Position numbers and translations under genes: made by a program. This document shows positions 8,824 through 17,239 of a stretch of 44,233 nucleotides of DNA, piece by piece; position 1 is the first letter of the stretch, and each line of letters starts with the position of its first letter. The notes under the pieces were generated by a model. It had not been told where the DNA came from and searched no databases. It worked only from the letters and a program-made list of their open reading frames with translations. The DNA comes from Candidatus Magasanikbacteria bacterium RIFOXYD2_FULL_41_14 (lineage in GTDB: Bacteria; Patescibacteriota; Patescibacteriia; Magasanikbacterales; GWA2-37-8), in assembly GCA_001784475.1 (NCBI GenBank), contig MFRE01000022.1, positions 1 through 44,233 of the forward strand, in the 5' to 3' direction.

Positions 8824-10218
8824 ATGTCAAAATTACATAAAACAATTTCACCACTGTTGCTTATAAGCGGTATTTTTGCGCTTTTAATCACTGCCGGTTT
8901 TGGCTGTAAAGGCATGACTACAGCTGAAAAACAGCTGACCCAGCCGATTAAATTAGAGTATTGGACGATTTTTGATGATGTGGATGCTTTGCGTGCTAAT
9001 ATCAATAATTATAAAATTTCACGACCATATTTAACAGTAAATGTTCGTCAGTTAAGTGCTGATGAATTTTATCCGCGTTTGATTGAGGCCTTGGCCGAGG
9101 ACAAAGGGCCAGATATAATTTCCATTCGTAATCGCTGGCTCAAAGAATACGAGAGCAAATTAGCGCCGATGCCGGCTACTGCCGGTGATACTTTGGTGAC
9201 GGTTACCAAAACCCAATTAGGCACTAACACCACAGTTACACCCGTTAGTCGTTCTTTGCCGACTATTGGCCAATTGGACAGCGAATATGTCAAGGCAGTT
9301 AAGCAAGATGTGGTGTTGAATAATAAAATTTATGGCCTGCCTTTATCTTTAGATACTTTGGCGGTCTATTATAATAAAGATTTGTTAGATCGCGCGGGTA
9401 TTGCCCAACCACCGAAAAATTGGGTGGAGTTTCAAGCTGATGTTAAGAAAATTACCAAATACGATAGTCGTACCGGACAAGTGACGCAAGCGGGCGCGGC
9501 CTTGGGAAGTGGTAAAAATGTGGCTGGTGTGGATGATATTTTACAAGTAATTTTTGCTCAAAGCAAAGTGCCTTTTGTTAATGCTAATGGGCAGGCGGTA
9601 TTTGCCGGAGGTAATGGAAAAGATCAAAGCGCGGCGACCAATCTGGTAAATTTTTATACTGACTTTGCCAATCCCAGTCGTGATACTTATACTTGGAATA
9701 ACCAAATGGGGGCTTCGTTGGATGAGTTTGTGAGTGGCAAGGTAGGTTTTTTAATCGGGTATAGTTATCATCATTCTTTAATTAAAGCGCGCGCTCCGCA
9801 ATTAAATTTTGGTGTACTGCCTTTGTTTCAATTGGATCCAGACAATCCAGTCAATGCCGCTAACTATTGGGTAAGCGCTGTTACTGCTAAATCTAAAAAT
9901 CAAAACGCGGCCTGGAGTTTAATTGATTATTTAACTCACTCCAAAGCGACCAAAGATTATTTAGATGCCACCGGTCGGCCGTCGGCTTTGCGCGTTTATT
10001 TATCCGCTCAAAAAGAAAATTCAGCACTTTTGCCATTTGTCAGTCAGGTTTTGGTAGCGCAAAGTTGGTATCATGGTCGTAATTATGACGTTGCCTTAAA
10101 AGCGGTAAGTGATATGGTGGATAGTTGGATTATTTTGCCGCAGAAGGCGGTTGGCGTTAATGATTATCGGCAGAATTTATTAAATCAAACGGCCGCCAAA
10201 ATTAATCAAACGTTGTAG
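8824..10218 (+). CDS. Extracellular solute-binding lipoprotein (sugar ABC type)
   Basis: This 464-residue protein has an N-terminal hydrophobic stretch ending in a lipobox-like ITAGFGC, so Cys28 is the probable lipidated residue. The following body fits the family-1 solute-binding proteins (MalE/UgpB-type): 'LEYWTIFDDVDALRANI' near the N-terminus, 'KIYGLPLSLDTLAVYYNKDLLDRAGI', and a later 'AANYWVSAVTAKSKNQNAAWSLIDYL'. It would capture a sugar or oligosaccharide at the cell surface. No ABC permease or ATPase gene lies beside it, so the partner is elsewhere or the protein has another role. Confidence 0.85.
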   Translation: MSKLHKTISPLLLISGIFALLITAGFGCKGMTTAEKQLTQPIKLEYWTIFDDVDALRANINNYKISRPYLTVNVRQLSADEFYPRLIEALAEDKGPDIISIRNRWLKEYESKLAPMPATAGDTLVTVTKTQLGTNTTVTPVSRSLPTIGQLDSEYVKAVKQDVVLNNKIYGLPLSLDTLAVYYNKDLLDRAGIAQPPKNWVEFQADVKKITKYDSRTGQVTQAGAALGSGKNVAGVDDILQVIFAQSKVPFVNANGQAVFAGGNGKDQSAATNLVNFYTDFANPSRDTYTWNNQMGASLDEFVSGKVGFLIGYSYHHSLIKARAPQLNFGVLPLFQLDPDNPVNAANYWVSAVTAKSKNQNAAWSLIDYLTHSKATKDYLDATGRPSALRVYLSAQKENSALLPFVSQVLVAQSWYHGRNYDVALKAVSDMVDSWIILPQKAVGVNDYRQNLLNQTAAKINQTL

Positions 10219-10677
10219 TTGTCATTCCCGCGCAAGCGGGAATCCAGTGGTCGTCAATTGTCATCCCCGCGACAACGTGGATCCAGTAGCCGGCAATTAT
10301 CATCCCCGCGACAACGTGGATCCAGAAAAGTATGTATGTTAGAACGAAGATATTATGTATACATTTTAGCCAGTCAGAAAAATGGTACTCTATATATTGG
10401 TTTAACAAATAATTTAGTCAAAAGAATTTATCAGCATAAAAATAATTTAATTGCTGGGTTTACAAAAAAATATAATGTTCACCAGTTGGTATACTATGAA
10501 GAATATGATAATATAAATATAGCCATAAGTCGTGAAAAACAAATGAAAAAATGGGAAAGAAAATGGAAGTTAGAGTTAATAGAAAAAGATAATCTATTGT
10601 GGCGAGATTTGTATAAAGAATTGAATCCGATATATTAATTTAAAACTGGATTCCCGCTTGCGCGGGAATGACAAGAC
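10216..10677 (+). mobile_element. Palindrome-bounded unit carrying a GIY-YIG gene
   Basis: Three palindromes of the type TGTCATYCCCGC...GGATCCAG lie at 10220-10246, 10259-10286 and 10299-10325, and an inverted copy (CTGGATTCCCGC...GGGAATGACA) lies at 10646-10673. Between them is one GIY-YIG gene. The outer arrangement is the same as in the short gene-less elements between the pilin genes. Confidence 0.7.
10336..10638 (+). CDS. GIY-YIG domain nuclease
   Basis: This 100-residue protein is a single GIY-YIG domain: YYVYILASQ, then GTLYIGLTNNLVKRIYQHK with the conserved Arg, a central YYEEYDNINIAISREKQMKKW with the likely metal-binding Glu, and a basic C-terminus. I chose the ATG at 10336 because the residues upstream in the ORF track are only translated palindrome. 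Orphan proteins of this kind (often misnamed UvrC-like) are common in CPR genomes. Being enclosed by palindromes that recur without a gene suggests a role in their mobility, but this is inference. Confidence 0.85.
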   Translation: MLERRYYVYILASQKNGTLYIGLTNNLVKRIYQHKNNLIAGFTKKYNVHQLVYYEEYDNINIAISREKQMKKWERKWKLELIEKDNLLWRDLYKELNPIY

Positions 10678-10683
10678 AAAATT

Positions 10684-11604
10684 ATGCAAAATAAATTAAA
10701 AATATTAAGTGTTGTCGCCTTTGCCTTTGCCTTGGTTGGGTTTATTTTAGTGCCGGCATCGGCGGCACGGGCGACTGGGAACTGTTTGTGCGTGGACGAT
10801 TTGTCAACCGCAACAGATTTAGCAACTTATAACATGTTAAGCGCGCCAGTGTGTGAAGAGGCGGCGAATGAACCTAGTTGTGTTTCTACTGTATGTAGTA
10901 GCGTAGCAGGAACATTTTATGCCACTGACGAAGAGTGCGCCACCGCTTTGAGTGCTTGGGTGGTAAGCCGAGATAATTTAGCCACATCTTTTGCCGGGGC
11001 AACGTCTGTTGGGGAAAATGGCACTTGTTTTTGTTCGGCTGCTTTTCCGCAAGAAAAACAATTGACCGGGCTTGATAGTATTAGTGATTCTCAAAGTGCT
11101 TGTATCCCCGATGTTGCCGGTGAAGCTGCCTGTCAGGGTGTTTGCAATGATTCTAAATATCCCGGCCATAACTATAAATTTTTTACTGATACCGCTGACG
11201 GCGGTTTAAACAAATGTGAAATCGCCCAAAATGAATGGGAAAAGCAGTTGGAGTCGCTTAAAACTTCGGCCGGAAGCGTGCGTGCGAGCCAAAGCCGATT
11301 TATTCCCGATTGTTTACTCGCTGATATTTTAATGCCGGAATGCCGTGATATTAGTATTTTTGTAATGCTGGGCATTAATATCGCCCGTTATTTGTTTGCG
11401 ATTGTGGGCGCGCTGGCTTTGTTGTTTTTTATCTATGGCGGTTTTATCTTAATTTTGTCGCAAGGCAATCCGGAAAAAGTTAAAAAAGGAACCGGCTCTA
11501 TCCTTTCCGCTTTGATTGGCTTGGCCGTGGTGTTCGCCGCGTATGTGTTGGTGAACTTCTTGGGCGAGGCCGTGGGGATTAGTAGCGGGTTGAAATTATT
11601 ATAG
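10684..11604 (+). CDS. T4SS-pilin-like membrane protein, Cys-rich ectodomain (pilin 1)
   Basis: The 306-residue protein has a signal peptide (about residues 7-28, ending ARA), then about 200 residues with roughly 18 cysteines, and two C-terminal membrane helices (about 235-258 and 272-295). Between these helices is the family motif FIYGGFILILSQGNPEKVKK. The helical hairpin with a basic GNxEKVxKA loop is the VirB2/TrbC-like T4SS-pilin pattern common in Patescibacteria. The Cys-rich part would be disulphide-bonded outside the cell. It is the first of twelve paralogues between here and 21971. No VirB4, VirB6 or VirD4 gene is seen nearby. Confidence 0.8.
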   Translation: MQNKLKILSVVAFAFALVGFILVPASAARATGNCLCVDDLSTATDLATYNMLSAPVCEEAANEPSCVSTVCSSVAGTFYATDEECATALSAWVVSRDNLATSFAGATSVGENGTCFCSAAFPQEKQLTGLDSISDSQSACIPDVAGEAACQGVCNDSKYPGHNYKFFTDTADGGLNKCEIAQNEWEKQLESLKTSAGSVRASQSRFIPDCLLADILMPECRDISIFVMLGINIARYLFAIVGALALLFFIYGGFILILSQGNPEKVKKGTGSILSALIGLAVVFAAYVLVNFLGEAVGISSGLKLL

Positions 11605-11657
11605 GTTTAACAGCATTTAAGAAAATTGTGATTAAAAAACAAAATATTAGATAGTTT

Positions 11658-12671
11658 ATGTTTTTGAATAAGGATAATTTTGTTAGAAAAAAAAGTCGCA
11701 ATAAATTGTTGGTAGTAGCAATTAGTTTGTTGGTATGTTTTGTTAATGTAAACTTTGTTTCGGCGTCAACTGAAAATTACATTTTGGAGCATATTGATGC
11801 CAGGTTTCATCAGTATGATAACCCTGCGTCCGCTAGCGTTAATAAACCAAAATGTTCCACGGAAAATTTTTGTTATTGCAAGCTAAATTTTCCGGAAGTT
11901 TCCCTAGGTTATGATCTTGGCACTTGGATATCACGCTCTCGTTTTTTTGTTGGGGTTTTTAAAACCGACGCGTGGCCATTGTATGAAATCAGAATGATAT
12001 CGGCAGATTATGGTGGAAAAAATGTTGAAAAGTTATATGGTTCTAAATTGACAGTAAAAGAAGGTGAGTGTTTTATGCAGGACCAGTTAACATTTGTTGA
12101 TGGAGACAGAGATTATGAGATGAATCCGATTTTGCCAGAGGACATTACTTGTGAATATATGCTCGCCGACGGCTTTGGCTGTTGTTGTGCTAATAATACC
12201 GACGGGTCGGTGGAGTGCACCCAAACCGCGAAAGACCAAACCGACTGCACTTTGCATTGTGCTAATCCAACCGATACCGCTTATCCGGATGAGCCAAATT
12301 GTTCCGCGCGCAATCGCAAAGCCTATGTTTCCACATCCACCGTTGATATTGATTTCACTAGTATTAAAGCCGAGATGTTAAAACAACTAAACCCTTTGTC
12401 TTGGTTGGCTAAAAAAGCGGGTGGCGAGACGGCCACCGGCCAAATAAATAATTTTATTGGTGTGGCCTTAAAGTTCTTTATGTACGCCATTGGTTCGCTC
12501 TTGTTATTGTTCTATGTTTATGCCGGATTTTTGTGGATGACCGCTATGGGCAATGCGGAAAAAATCACCAAAGCCAAAACGATAATGTTCTGGGCCACAT
12601 TATCAATTGTGGTGCAACTGTTTGCCTATGCTTTGGTGCAGAGCGTGCTTAATTTATTACAAAATGGATAG
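11658..12671 (+). CDS. T4SS-pilin-like membrane protein (pilin 2)
   Basis: This is 337 residues with a signal peptide (about 15-36, ending VSA), a unique N-terminal region to about residue 168, and then a Cys-rich cassette (GCCCANNTDGSVEC onward). The C-terminal hairpin has the motif FYVYAGFLWMTAMGNAEKIT. From the GCCCANN motif to the stop it is almost identical to pilin 3, while the N-terminal halves are unrelated by eye. This points to recent duplication or gene conversion with a replaced ectodomain. No ribosome-binding site is evident. Confidence 0.8.
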   Translation: MFLNKDNFVRKKSRNKLLVVAISLLVCFVNVNFVSASTENYILEHIDARFHQYDNPASASVNKPKCSTENFCYCKLNFPEVSLGYDLGTWISRSRFFVGVFKTDAWPLYEIRMISADYGGKNVEKLYGSKLTVKEGECFMQDQLTFVDGDRDYEMNPILPEDITCEYMLADGFGCCCANNTDGSVECTQTAKDQTDCTLHCANPTDTAYPDEPNCSARNRKAYVSTSTVDIDFTSIKAEMLKQLNPLSWLAKKAGGETATGQINNFIGVALKFFMYAIGSLLLLFYVYAGFLWMTAMGNAEKITKAKTIMFWATLSIVVQLFAYALVQSVLNLLQNG

Positions 12672-12737
12672 TTTGGTCTGGTTGCTTAATTTTTAGTTAG
12701 TAAGTCATTGCAGGTTAAATGTGGTACATTGCTATAT

Positions 12738-13694
12738 ATGAAAAAAATTGTTTTAATTTTAGTGGGATTGGCAACATTTTTAGCTGTGCCCGGGATGGTC
12801 GCCGCCAGTAGTTATACTTCGGAAGATATGTATCTAAATTCTTTGTGGGAAGCAGATGGCACCGCTGCAAATATTGGGAACAATAAGACACTATGCGTTG
12901 AGACTAGTTTTTGTATTTGTCATGTGGCTTTTGATTTTAGCGCGTTTAGATCTACTCAAAAATATACCGGAAAATTTTTTGACGGGGCAAAACTCTATTC
13001 TCTCCACAATGAGTTTAATTTTTTGGATACTAATGGTGACGAAAGCATTGGCAACCCTTATGTTAGTGCTAGTTTAAAAATAAATGATAGCGGAAAAGAA
13101 TGTTTAATAAATTTTGAGGATATTCCTTGGCCTGCTAAATATGATAATTTTGTAAATTGGCCGACTATAGATTGTCATTATAATACCGCCAACGGCTATG
13201 GCTGTTGTTGTGCTAATAATACCGACGGGTCGGTGGAGTGCACCCAAACCGTGAAAGACAAAACCGACTGCACTTTGCATTGTGCTAATCCAACCGATAC
13301 CGCTTATCCGGATGAGCCAAATTGTTCCGCGCGCAATCGCAAAGCCTATGTTTCCACATCCACCGTTGATATTGACCTTGAAAGCGTAAGAGCCGAAGCC
13401 GCCAAGCAATTAAACCCTTTGTCTTGGTTGGCTAAAAAAGCGGGTGGCGAGACGGCCACCGGCCAAATTAATAATTTTATTGGTGTGGCCTTAAAGTTCT
13501 TTATGTACGCCATTGGCTCGCTCTTGTTATTGTTCTATGTTTATGCCGGATTTTTGTGGATGACCGCTATGGGCAATGCGGAAAAAATCACCAAAGCCAA
13601 AACGATAATGTTTTGGTGCACCTTGTCTATCGTCGTCCAGCTGTTTGCCTATGCTTTGGTGCAGAGCGTGCTTAATTTATTACAAAATGGATAG
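12738..13694 (+). CDS. T4SS-pilin-like membrane protein (pilin 3)
   Basis: The ATG at 12738 is preferred to 12708 because it gives the compact signal peptide MKKIVLILVGLATFLAVPGM (318 residues in total). The N-terminal ectodomain (to about residue 150) differs from pilin 2. The Cys cassette and the two-helix pilin hairpin are nearly the same, with only short differences such as DLESVRAEAAKQ for DFTSIKAEMLKQ. It probably forms or decorates the same surface fibre with a different exposed domain. Confidence 0.8.
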   Translation: MKKIVLILVGLATFLAVPGMVAASSYTSEDMYLNSLWEADGTAANIGNNKTLCVETSFCICHVAFDFSAFRSTQKYTGKFFDGAKLYSLHNEFNFLDTNGDESIGNPYVSASLKINDSGKECLINFEDIPWPAKYDNFVNWPTIDCHYNTANGYGCCCANNTDGSVECTQTVKDKTDCTLHCANPTDTAYPDEPNCSARNRKAYVSTSTVDIDLESVRAEAAKQLNPLSWLAKKAGGETATGQINNFIGVALKFFMYAIGSLLLLFYVYAGFLWMTAMGNAEKITKAKTIMFWCTLSIVVQLFAYALVQSVLNLLQNG

Positions 13695-13728
13695 TTTGAT
13701 TAGATGACTAAATTTTAGTAGTTTGTGT

Positions 13729-14517
13729 ATGATTAAAAAAATGAAAATAAAAATGTTATTTACTGCCACGATAGTTTTTATGGTCGGCCTATTTTTATTA
13801 CCAACGGCGGTTTTGGCTGGTGGTGCTTGTTTGTGTCGTGGACAAATTGGGTTAAATTGGTTGGGTGAGGTGGTTGTTCCCACAGAACAATTGAATGCTA
13901 TTTGTACTGATTATACCGATAGTGTTTGTACCATAATTGATTTTCCAATTCCAAGTGAATACGCGAAAGATAGCGCTGAATGCGACCTATTACCATTGGG
14001 TACCACGGATGAGCTTTTTGCGAAATATGAAGTTCCCAGCAGTGTGACCATGCTTCTTGACGTGGACGTTTCATTTGAGGCTACTTGCCGGTGGGTAGAA
14101 TCAGCAAATGATGGTACTTTATCTCCTGGAATGATTGGCGGGCCCGACTTAAATGGAGTAATTTCGGAAAATATGGAAGCGGCTGGATTAGAAAAAATCA
14201 CCCCGACTGTTCCGGTTAGTAAAAATGGCTGTCCGGGCGGTTATACCTGTCTCACTAACCCATTGGAAAATAAGAAAGCAGACATTCCTTTTATTATTGG
14301 CACGGTTATTAAAAGCGCTATGGGTTTGGCGGGCGCGCTCGCGCTTTTTATGGTAATTTGGGGGGCGCAGGGATGGCTCTTGGCAGCTGGGAACCCGGAA
14401 AAAATTAAAGAGGGTAGTAAAACCATTATCTGGGCAATAGTGGGTCTGTTGGTTTTGTTTATGGCATACCTAGTGCTGGCAATTGTTCTAAATACACTTA
14501 CCACCGGCGTTGTTTAA
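13729..14517 (+). CDS. T4SS-pilin-like membrane protein (pilin 4)
   Basis: Starting at the ATG at 13729 (the track start 13723 is TTG) the product has 262 residues. A signal peptide ends near LPTAVLAGG. A smaller Cys-containing ectodomain follows, and then two helices around WGAQGWLLAAGNPEKIKEG. This keeps the glycine-asparagine loop and basic patch of the pilin family. It is the fourth of the collinear Cys-rich paralogues and the most divergent of them. An extended -10 at 14587 and a palindrome pair separate it from pilin 5. Confidence 0.75.
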   Translation: MIKKMKIKMLFTATIVFMVGLFLLPTAVLAGGACLCRGQIGLNWLGEVVVPTEQLNAICTDYTDSVCTIIDFPIPSEYAKDSAECDLLPLGTTDELFAKYEVPSSVTMLLDVDVSFEATCRWVESANDGTLSPGMIGGPDLNGVISENMEAAGLEKITPTVPVSKNGCPGGYTCLTNPLENKKADIPFIIGTVIKSAMGLAGALALFMVIWGAQGWLLAAGNPEKIKEGSKTIIWAIVGLLVLFMAYLVLAIVLNTLTTGVV

Positions 14518-14586
14518 CACTAAAAATTAGTTAAAATCGGCATAATCTTAAAATTCCCAAAAGCCCTTTATTTTTTCCGCGATTTG

Positions 14587-14595
14587 TGCTATACT
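14587..14595 (+). promoter_or_regulatory. Extended -10 upstream of pilin 5
   Basis: TGC-TATACT forms an extended -10 about 140 bases before the pilin 5 start. The -35 region is weak. The transcript would carry a palindrome pair (14614-14688) in its leader. Confidence 0.4.
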
Positions 14596-14613
14596 ATTTT
14601 ATAGGTTTATCAC

Positions 14614-14688
14614 TGTCATCCCCGCATAAGCGGGGATCCAGGCAAACAACTGTAAACCTCGGCATTCCCGCTTTCGCGGGAATGACAA
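14614..14688. repeat. Paired dRS3-like palindromes
   Basis: TGTCATCCCCGC...GGGGATCCAG and an inverted CATTCCCGC...GGGAATGACA enclose a 25-base core. The layout matches the gene-less relatives of the GIY-YIG unit. Confidence 0.8.
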
Positions 14689-14734
14689 TAATAAATAAAT
14701 CAAATATGTTGATTCTGCGAAAGGGGGTGAAACT

Positions 14735-15142
14735 ATGAATAAATTGTTTTCCGGATTAATTTTGAGCGTGATGATGTTGGGTTTGGTGGCGGTCTTAGCT
14801 CCGACCACGCCGGCTCACGCCATTATTGCTGATGAAACACCAATAACTACCGATGATTTGGGGGTTGTATACGGTTCTTATACTGGTTTAGGTTCGCGCG
14901 ATGTGCGCGATACTGTCGCCTCAATAATTAGGGTTGCGCTCGGACTACTCGGCATTGTCGCCGTGGTAATTATCATAATTGGTGGTTTTACCTGGATGAC
15001 TGCTGGTGGCAACGACGAAAAAGTTGGAGAAGCCAAGAAATGGATTTTCTCCGGCGTGATTGGTCTTGCCATTATTTTGTCCGCCTACGCCTTGGCCAAC
15101 TACGTTATTGCTCAGTTGGTAACTGCTACCTCAAATACTTAG
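14735..15142 (+). CDS. Minimal T4SS-pilin (pilin 5)
   Basis: This 135-residue protein is the closest to a minimal VirB2-type pilin. It has a signal peptide (cleavage near TTPAHA), a short linker (about residues 32-52), one helix, the loop IIGGFTWMTAGGNDEKVGEAK and a second helix. It has no Cys-rich domain. The ribosome-binding site AAAGGGGGTG before the ATG is the strongest of the array, so it may be the major subunit. This expression idea is inference. Confidence 0.82.
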   Translation: MNKLFSGLILSVMMLGLVAVLAPTTPAHAIIADETPITTDDLGVVYGSYTGLGSRDVRDTVASIIRVALGLLGIVAVVIIIIGGFTWMTAGGNDEKVGEAKKWIFSGVIGLAIILSAYALANYVIAQLVTATSNT

Positions 15143-15185
15143 TAATATTTATCTGTCAGATGGGTTCTATTTTGAAAAAAATGGA

Positions 15186-15230
15186 TGGGCGCGCTTGTTC
15201 AGCTGAAAAGCCATGGAAACAGGCGCGCCC
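15186..15230. repeat. GGGCGCGC hairpin
   Basis: GGGCGCGCTTGTT and AAACAGGCGCGCCC form a strong stem between pilin 5 and pilin 6. It has no T-run, so it is not a typical terminator. Confidence 0.5.
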
Positions 15231-15274
15231 CCTTCTGGCGGTAAAACCAAATGTCATTCTGGTCAAAACGAAGG

Positions 15275-15353
15275 TGTCATCCCCATGACAATGGGGATCC
15301 AGTCGTAAACATACAGTATCAAACCATGGATTCCCGCTGTTGCGGGAATGACA
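15275..15353. repeat. Paired dRS3-like palindromes
   Basis: TGTCATCCCC...GGGGATCCAG, a core TCGTAAACATACAGTATCAA, then TGGATTCCCGC...GGGAATGACA. It is nearly identical to the unit at 16520-16598, which indicates recent copying. Confidence 0.85.
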
Positions 15354-15372
15354 CATCCCGAGTTTAAAAGAA

Positions 15373-15819
15373 ATGATACTTTCTAACATTTATATGTTTT
15401 GGAAAAAATTCTTCTCAAATATCGCAATATTTTTGGCAATTTTTTCAGTTGGAGTACTGCCGGCTTTTACTGTGGCAGTAGCCGCTCCGCCTGATCCTAA
15501 AGCCACTAATTATGGTATTAATACTGTTCAAAAGGCCGCCGGTTTACCAACTGATGTGGCCGGGCAAACGAGTATCCCCGGTTTAATTGGTGTAATTGTC
15601 GGTTTGGCGCTATCGCTCGTGGCGGTAGTGTTTTTTGTTTTGATTTTGTATTCCGGCGCGGTGTGGATGACAGCGATGGGCAATAGCGAGCGCGTAACTA
15701 AGGCCAAAACAACCTTGGAAACAGCGGCGATTGGGCTTGTGATTGTTTTAGCCGCTTATGCGATTGCCACTTTTGTGTTTAGTACTTTAGCGGGTGGTGC
15801 GTCCGCGGAGGGGGGGTAG
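15373..15819 (+). CDS. T4SS-pilin, frame ends at a G7 tract (pilin 6)
   Basis: The 148-residue product has a signal sequence (about 10-35), a linker, and the two helices with LYSGAVWMTAMGNSERVTKA between them. The reading frame ends in GGASAEGG* exactly after a run of seven G (15810-15816). With one G fewer the frame would continue through 59 more codons into a Cys-containing tail like that of pilin 8. The current state therefore encodes a tailless pilin. This may be phase variation, a fixed frameshift or an assembly error. Confidence 0.8.
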   Translation: MILSNIYMFWKKFFSNIAIFLAIFSVGVLPAFTVAVAAPPDPKATNYGINTVQKAAGLPTDVAGQTSIPGLIGVIVGLALSLVAVVFFVLILYSGAVWMTAMGNSERVTKAKTTLETAAIGLVIVLAAYAIATFVFSTLAGGASAEGG

Positions 15820-15997
15820 TTTTGACTTGAAGTGTAGCGATGTATATGGGGACAGAGGTGAGAGAGGTTTTTGTGTTAGTAATATGAGTGAGTGTACATC
15901 ATCTGCCCTAGACGCAGGTACTCTACTTAAAGTTCGGCCTGGAGAATGTTTAAAAAAGGACAAACCAATTTGTTGCACCATTGATAATAATTATTAA
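15820..15997 (+). pseudogene. Out-of-frame Cys-rich tail of pilin 6
   Basis: Read in the frame after the G tract, this stretch gives GSFDLKCSDVYGDRGERG, then CVSNMSEC and KKDKPICCTIDNNY*. The cysteine spacing and the terminal CC pair resemble the tail of pilin 8 (..GINCCK). It has no start codon or ribosome-binding site of its own that looks convincing, so it is most likely a tail that can be joined to pilin 6 by a change in the G run. Confidence 0.6.
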
Positions 15998-16030
15998 CAA
16001 ATCAAATTTTAAGATAATTGGTATGGAATC

Positions 16031-16113
16031 GTCATTCCCGTGAAAACGGGAATCCAGTCGCAATAAGTATTTTACTAAAAAACTCTGGATCCCCGATCAA
16101 GTCGGGGATGACA
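16031..16113. repeat. Paired dRS3-like palindromes
   Basis: GTCATTCCCGTG...CGGGAATCCAG and CTGGATCCCCGA...GGGGATGACA enclose a core of about 30 bases between pilin 6 and pilin 7. Confidence 0.8.
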
Positions 16114-16132
16114 GGTAAATGTAAAATTAAAT

Positions 16133-16504
16133 ATGAAAAAAACTTTTTTAATTTCTATAATGATGGTGGCATTGTTAATGCCAGTGTTGGGAGTAGTGGC
16201 GGCACAGGCTTTGGTTCTTTCAAATTCCGCTACTAAATTGGAGGATGTGGGCAAATTAACTAAAATGGAGAAGAGCTTAAGTTTTGGTATTGGCAACGTT
16301 GGCAATATGGTGCTCGCGCTTGTTGGTACAATATTTTTTGGCCTGACTGTTTATGCCGGTATCCGTTGGATGACCGCGCAAGGCAATGATGAACATATTA
16401 AAAAAGCCCAAAATACTTTAATCGCGGCCGTGGTAGGGCTAATAATTACAATGATGGCCTACGCGATTACGGCGTTTGTTACCAGTCGGGTGGGGGCATT
16501 ATAA
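16133..16504 (+). CDS. Minimal T4SS-pilin (pilin 7)
   Basis: This is 123 residues: signal peptide (to about VAAQA), a short linker, then the two membrane helices with VYAGIRWMTAQGNDEHIKKA between them and a very short C-terminus (VTSRVGAL). The helix-loop-helix is closest to that of pilin 8 (VYAGIRWMTAQG shared), suggesting they are sister genes. It is a plausible structural subunit. Confidence 0.8.
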   Translation: MKKTFLISIMMVALLMPVLGVVAAQALVLSNSATKLEDVGKLTKMEKSLSFGIGNVGNMVLALVGTIFFGLTVYAGIRWMTAQGNDEHIKKAQNTLIAAVVGLIITMMAYAITAFVTSRVGAL

Positions 16505-16519
16505 AAAAAAGCGGGCAAC

Positions 16520-16667
16520 TGTCATCCCTATGACAACGGGGATCCAGTCGCAAACATACAGTGTCAAACTCTGGATTCCCGCTTACACGGGAATGACACT
16601 ACGAAAATCCGGCGTCGTGGCGGGAATGACACTACAAATTGTCATCCCCGTGACAACGGGGATCCAG
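16520..16667. repeat. Cluster of dRS3-like palindromes
   Basis: A full pair (16520-16598) whose core matches that at 15275-15353 is followed by a partial arm (16607-16632) and a single palindrome (16640-16667). The region holds nothing else. Confidence 0.8.
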
Positions 16668-16691
16668 TAATATAGGTTTTACTAAAAAGTT

Positions 16692-17228
16692 ATGAACAAA
16701 TTTTTAAAAAATATTTTTGCTGGTAGTATTATAATAGTCGGTTTATTTTCATTATTTTTTAGCGCGCCGGCTTGGGCCGCGCCCGGCTTAAATGAGGCGG
16801 GTGGATATTTGGATACCTTGGGGGGCGGCGCCGGTTTGGAAGGCGAAATAACGATTTCTACCGGCAATGTTATTAATACTTTTTTGGCGGCCGTGGGCAC
16901 GATATTTTTTATTTTAACAATTTACGCCGGTATCCGTTGGATGACGGCCCAAGGCGCCGATGAGAAAATAACCAAGGCCAAAGATACTTTGCAAGCCGCT
17001 TTAATCGGACTCGCGATAATTTTAATGGCTTACGCGATTACGGCGTTTGTGACCGGAAGGTTGAGCCGTTCAAATATGCCGAATAATCAAGGCAGTAACC
17101 CGATTGATTCATCGTTGGAATGTACCAGCGCCGCTGTAGGTGGCCAGTGTCAAAATGGTTGTTTGGAGATTGGGAAAAAAATGATAGGGTCTTGTGATGA
17201 TTTAGGTGGAATAAATTGTTGCAAATAA
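16692..17228 (+). CDS. T4SS-pilin with Cys-rich C-terminal tail (pilin 8)
   Basis: This 178-residue protein has a signal peptide (ending near APAWAAPG), a Gly-rich linker, two helices around IYAGIRWMTAQGADEKITKA, and then a roughly 48-residue C-terminal tail with six cysteines ending in INCCK. The tail would lie on the outer face and form disulphides. It is the in-frame counterpart of the out-of-frame tail after pilin 6. Pilin 9 starts 11 bases later, so the two are probably co-transcribed. Confidence 0.8.
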   Translation: MNKFLKNIFAGSIIIVGLFSLFFSAPAWAAPGLNEAGGYLDTLGGGAGLEGEITISTGNVINTFLAAVGTIFFILTIYAGIRWMTAQGADEKITKAKDTLQAALIGLAIILMAYAITAFVTGRLSRSNMPNNQGSNPIDSSLECTSAAVGGQCQNGCLEIGKKMIGSCDDLGGINCCK

Positions 17229-17239
17229 TTTTATTATTT

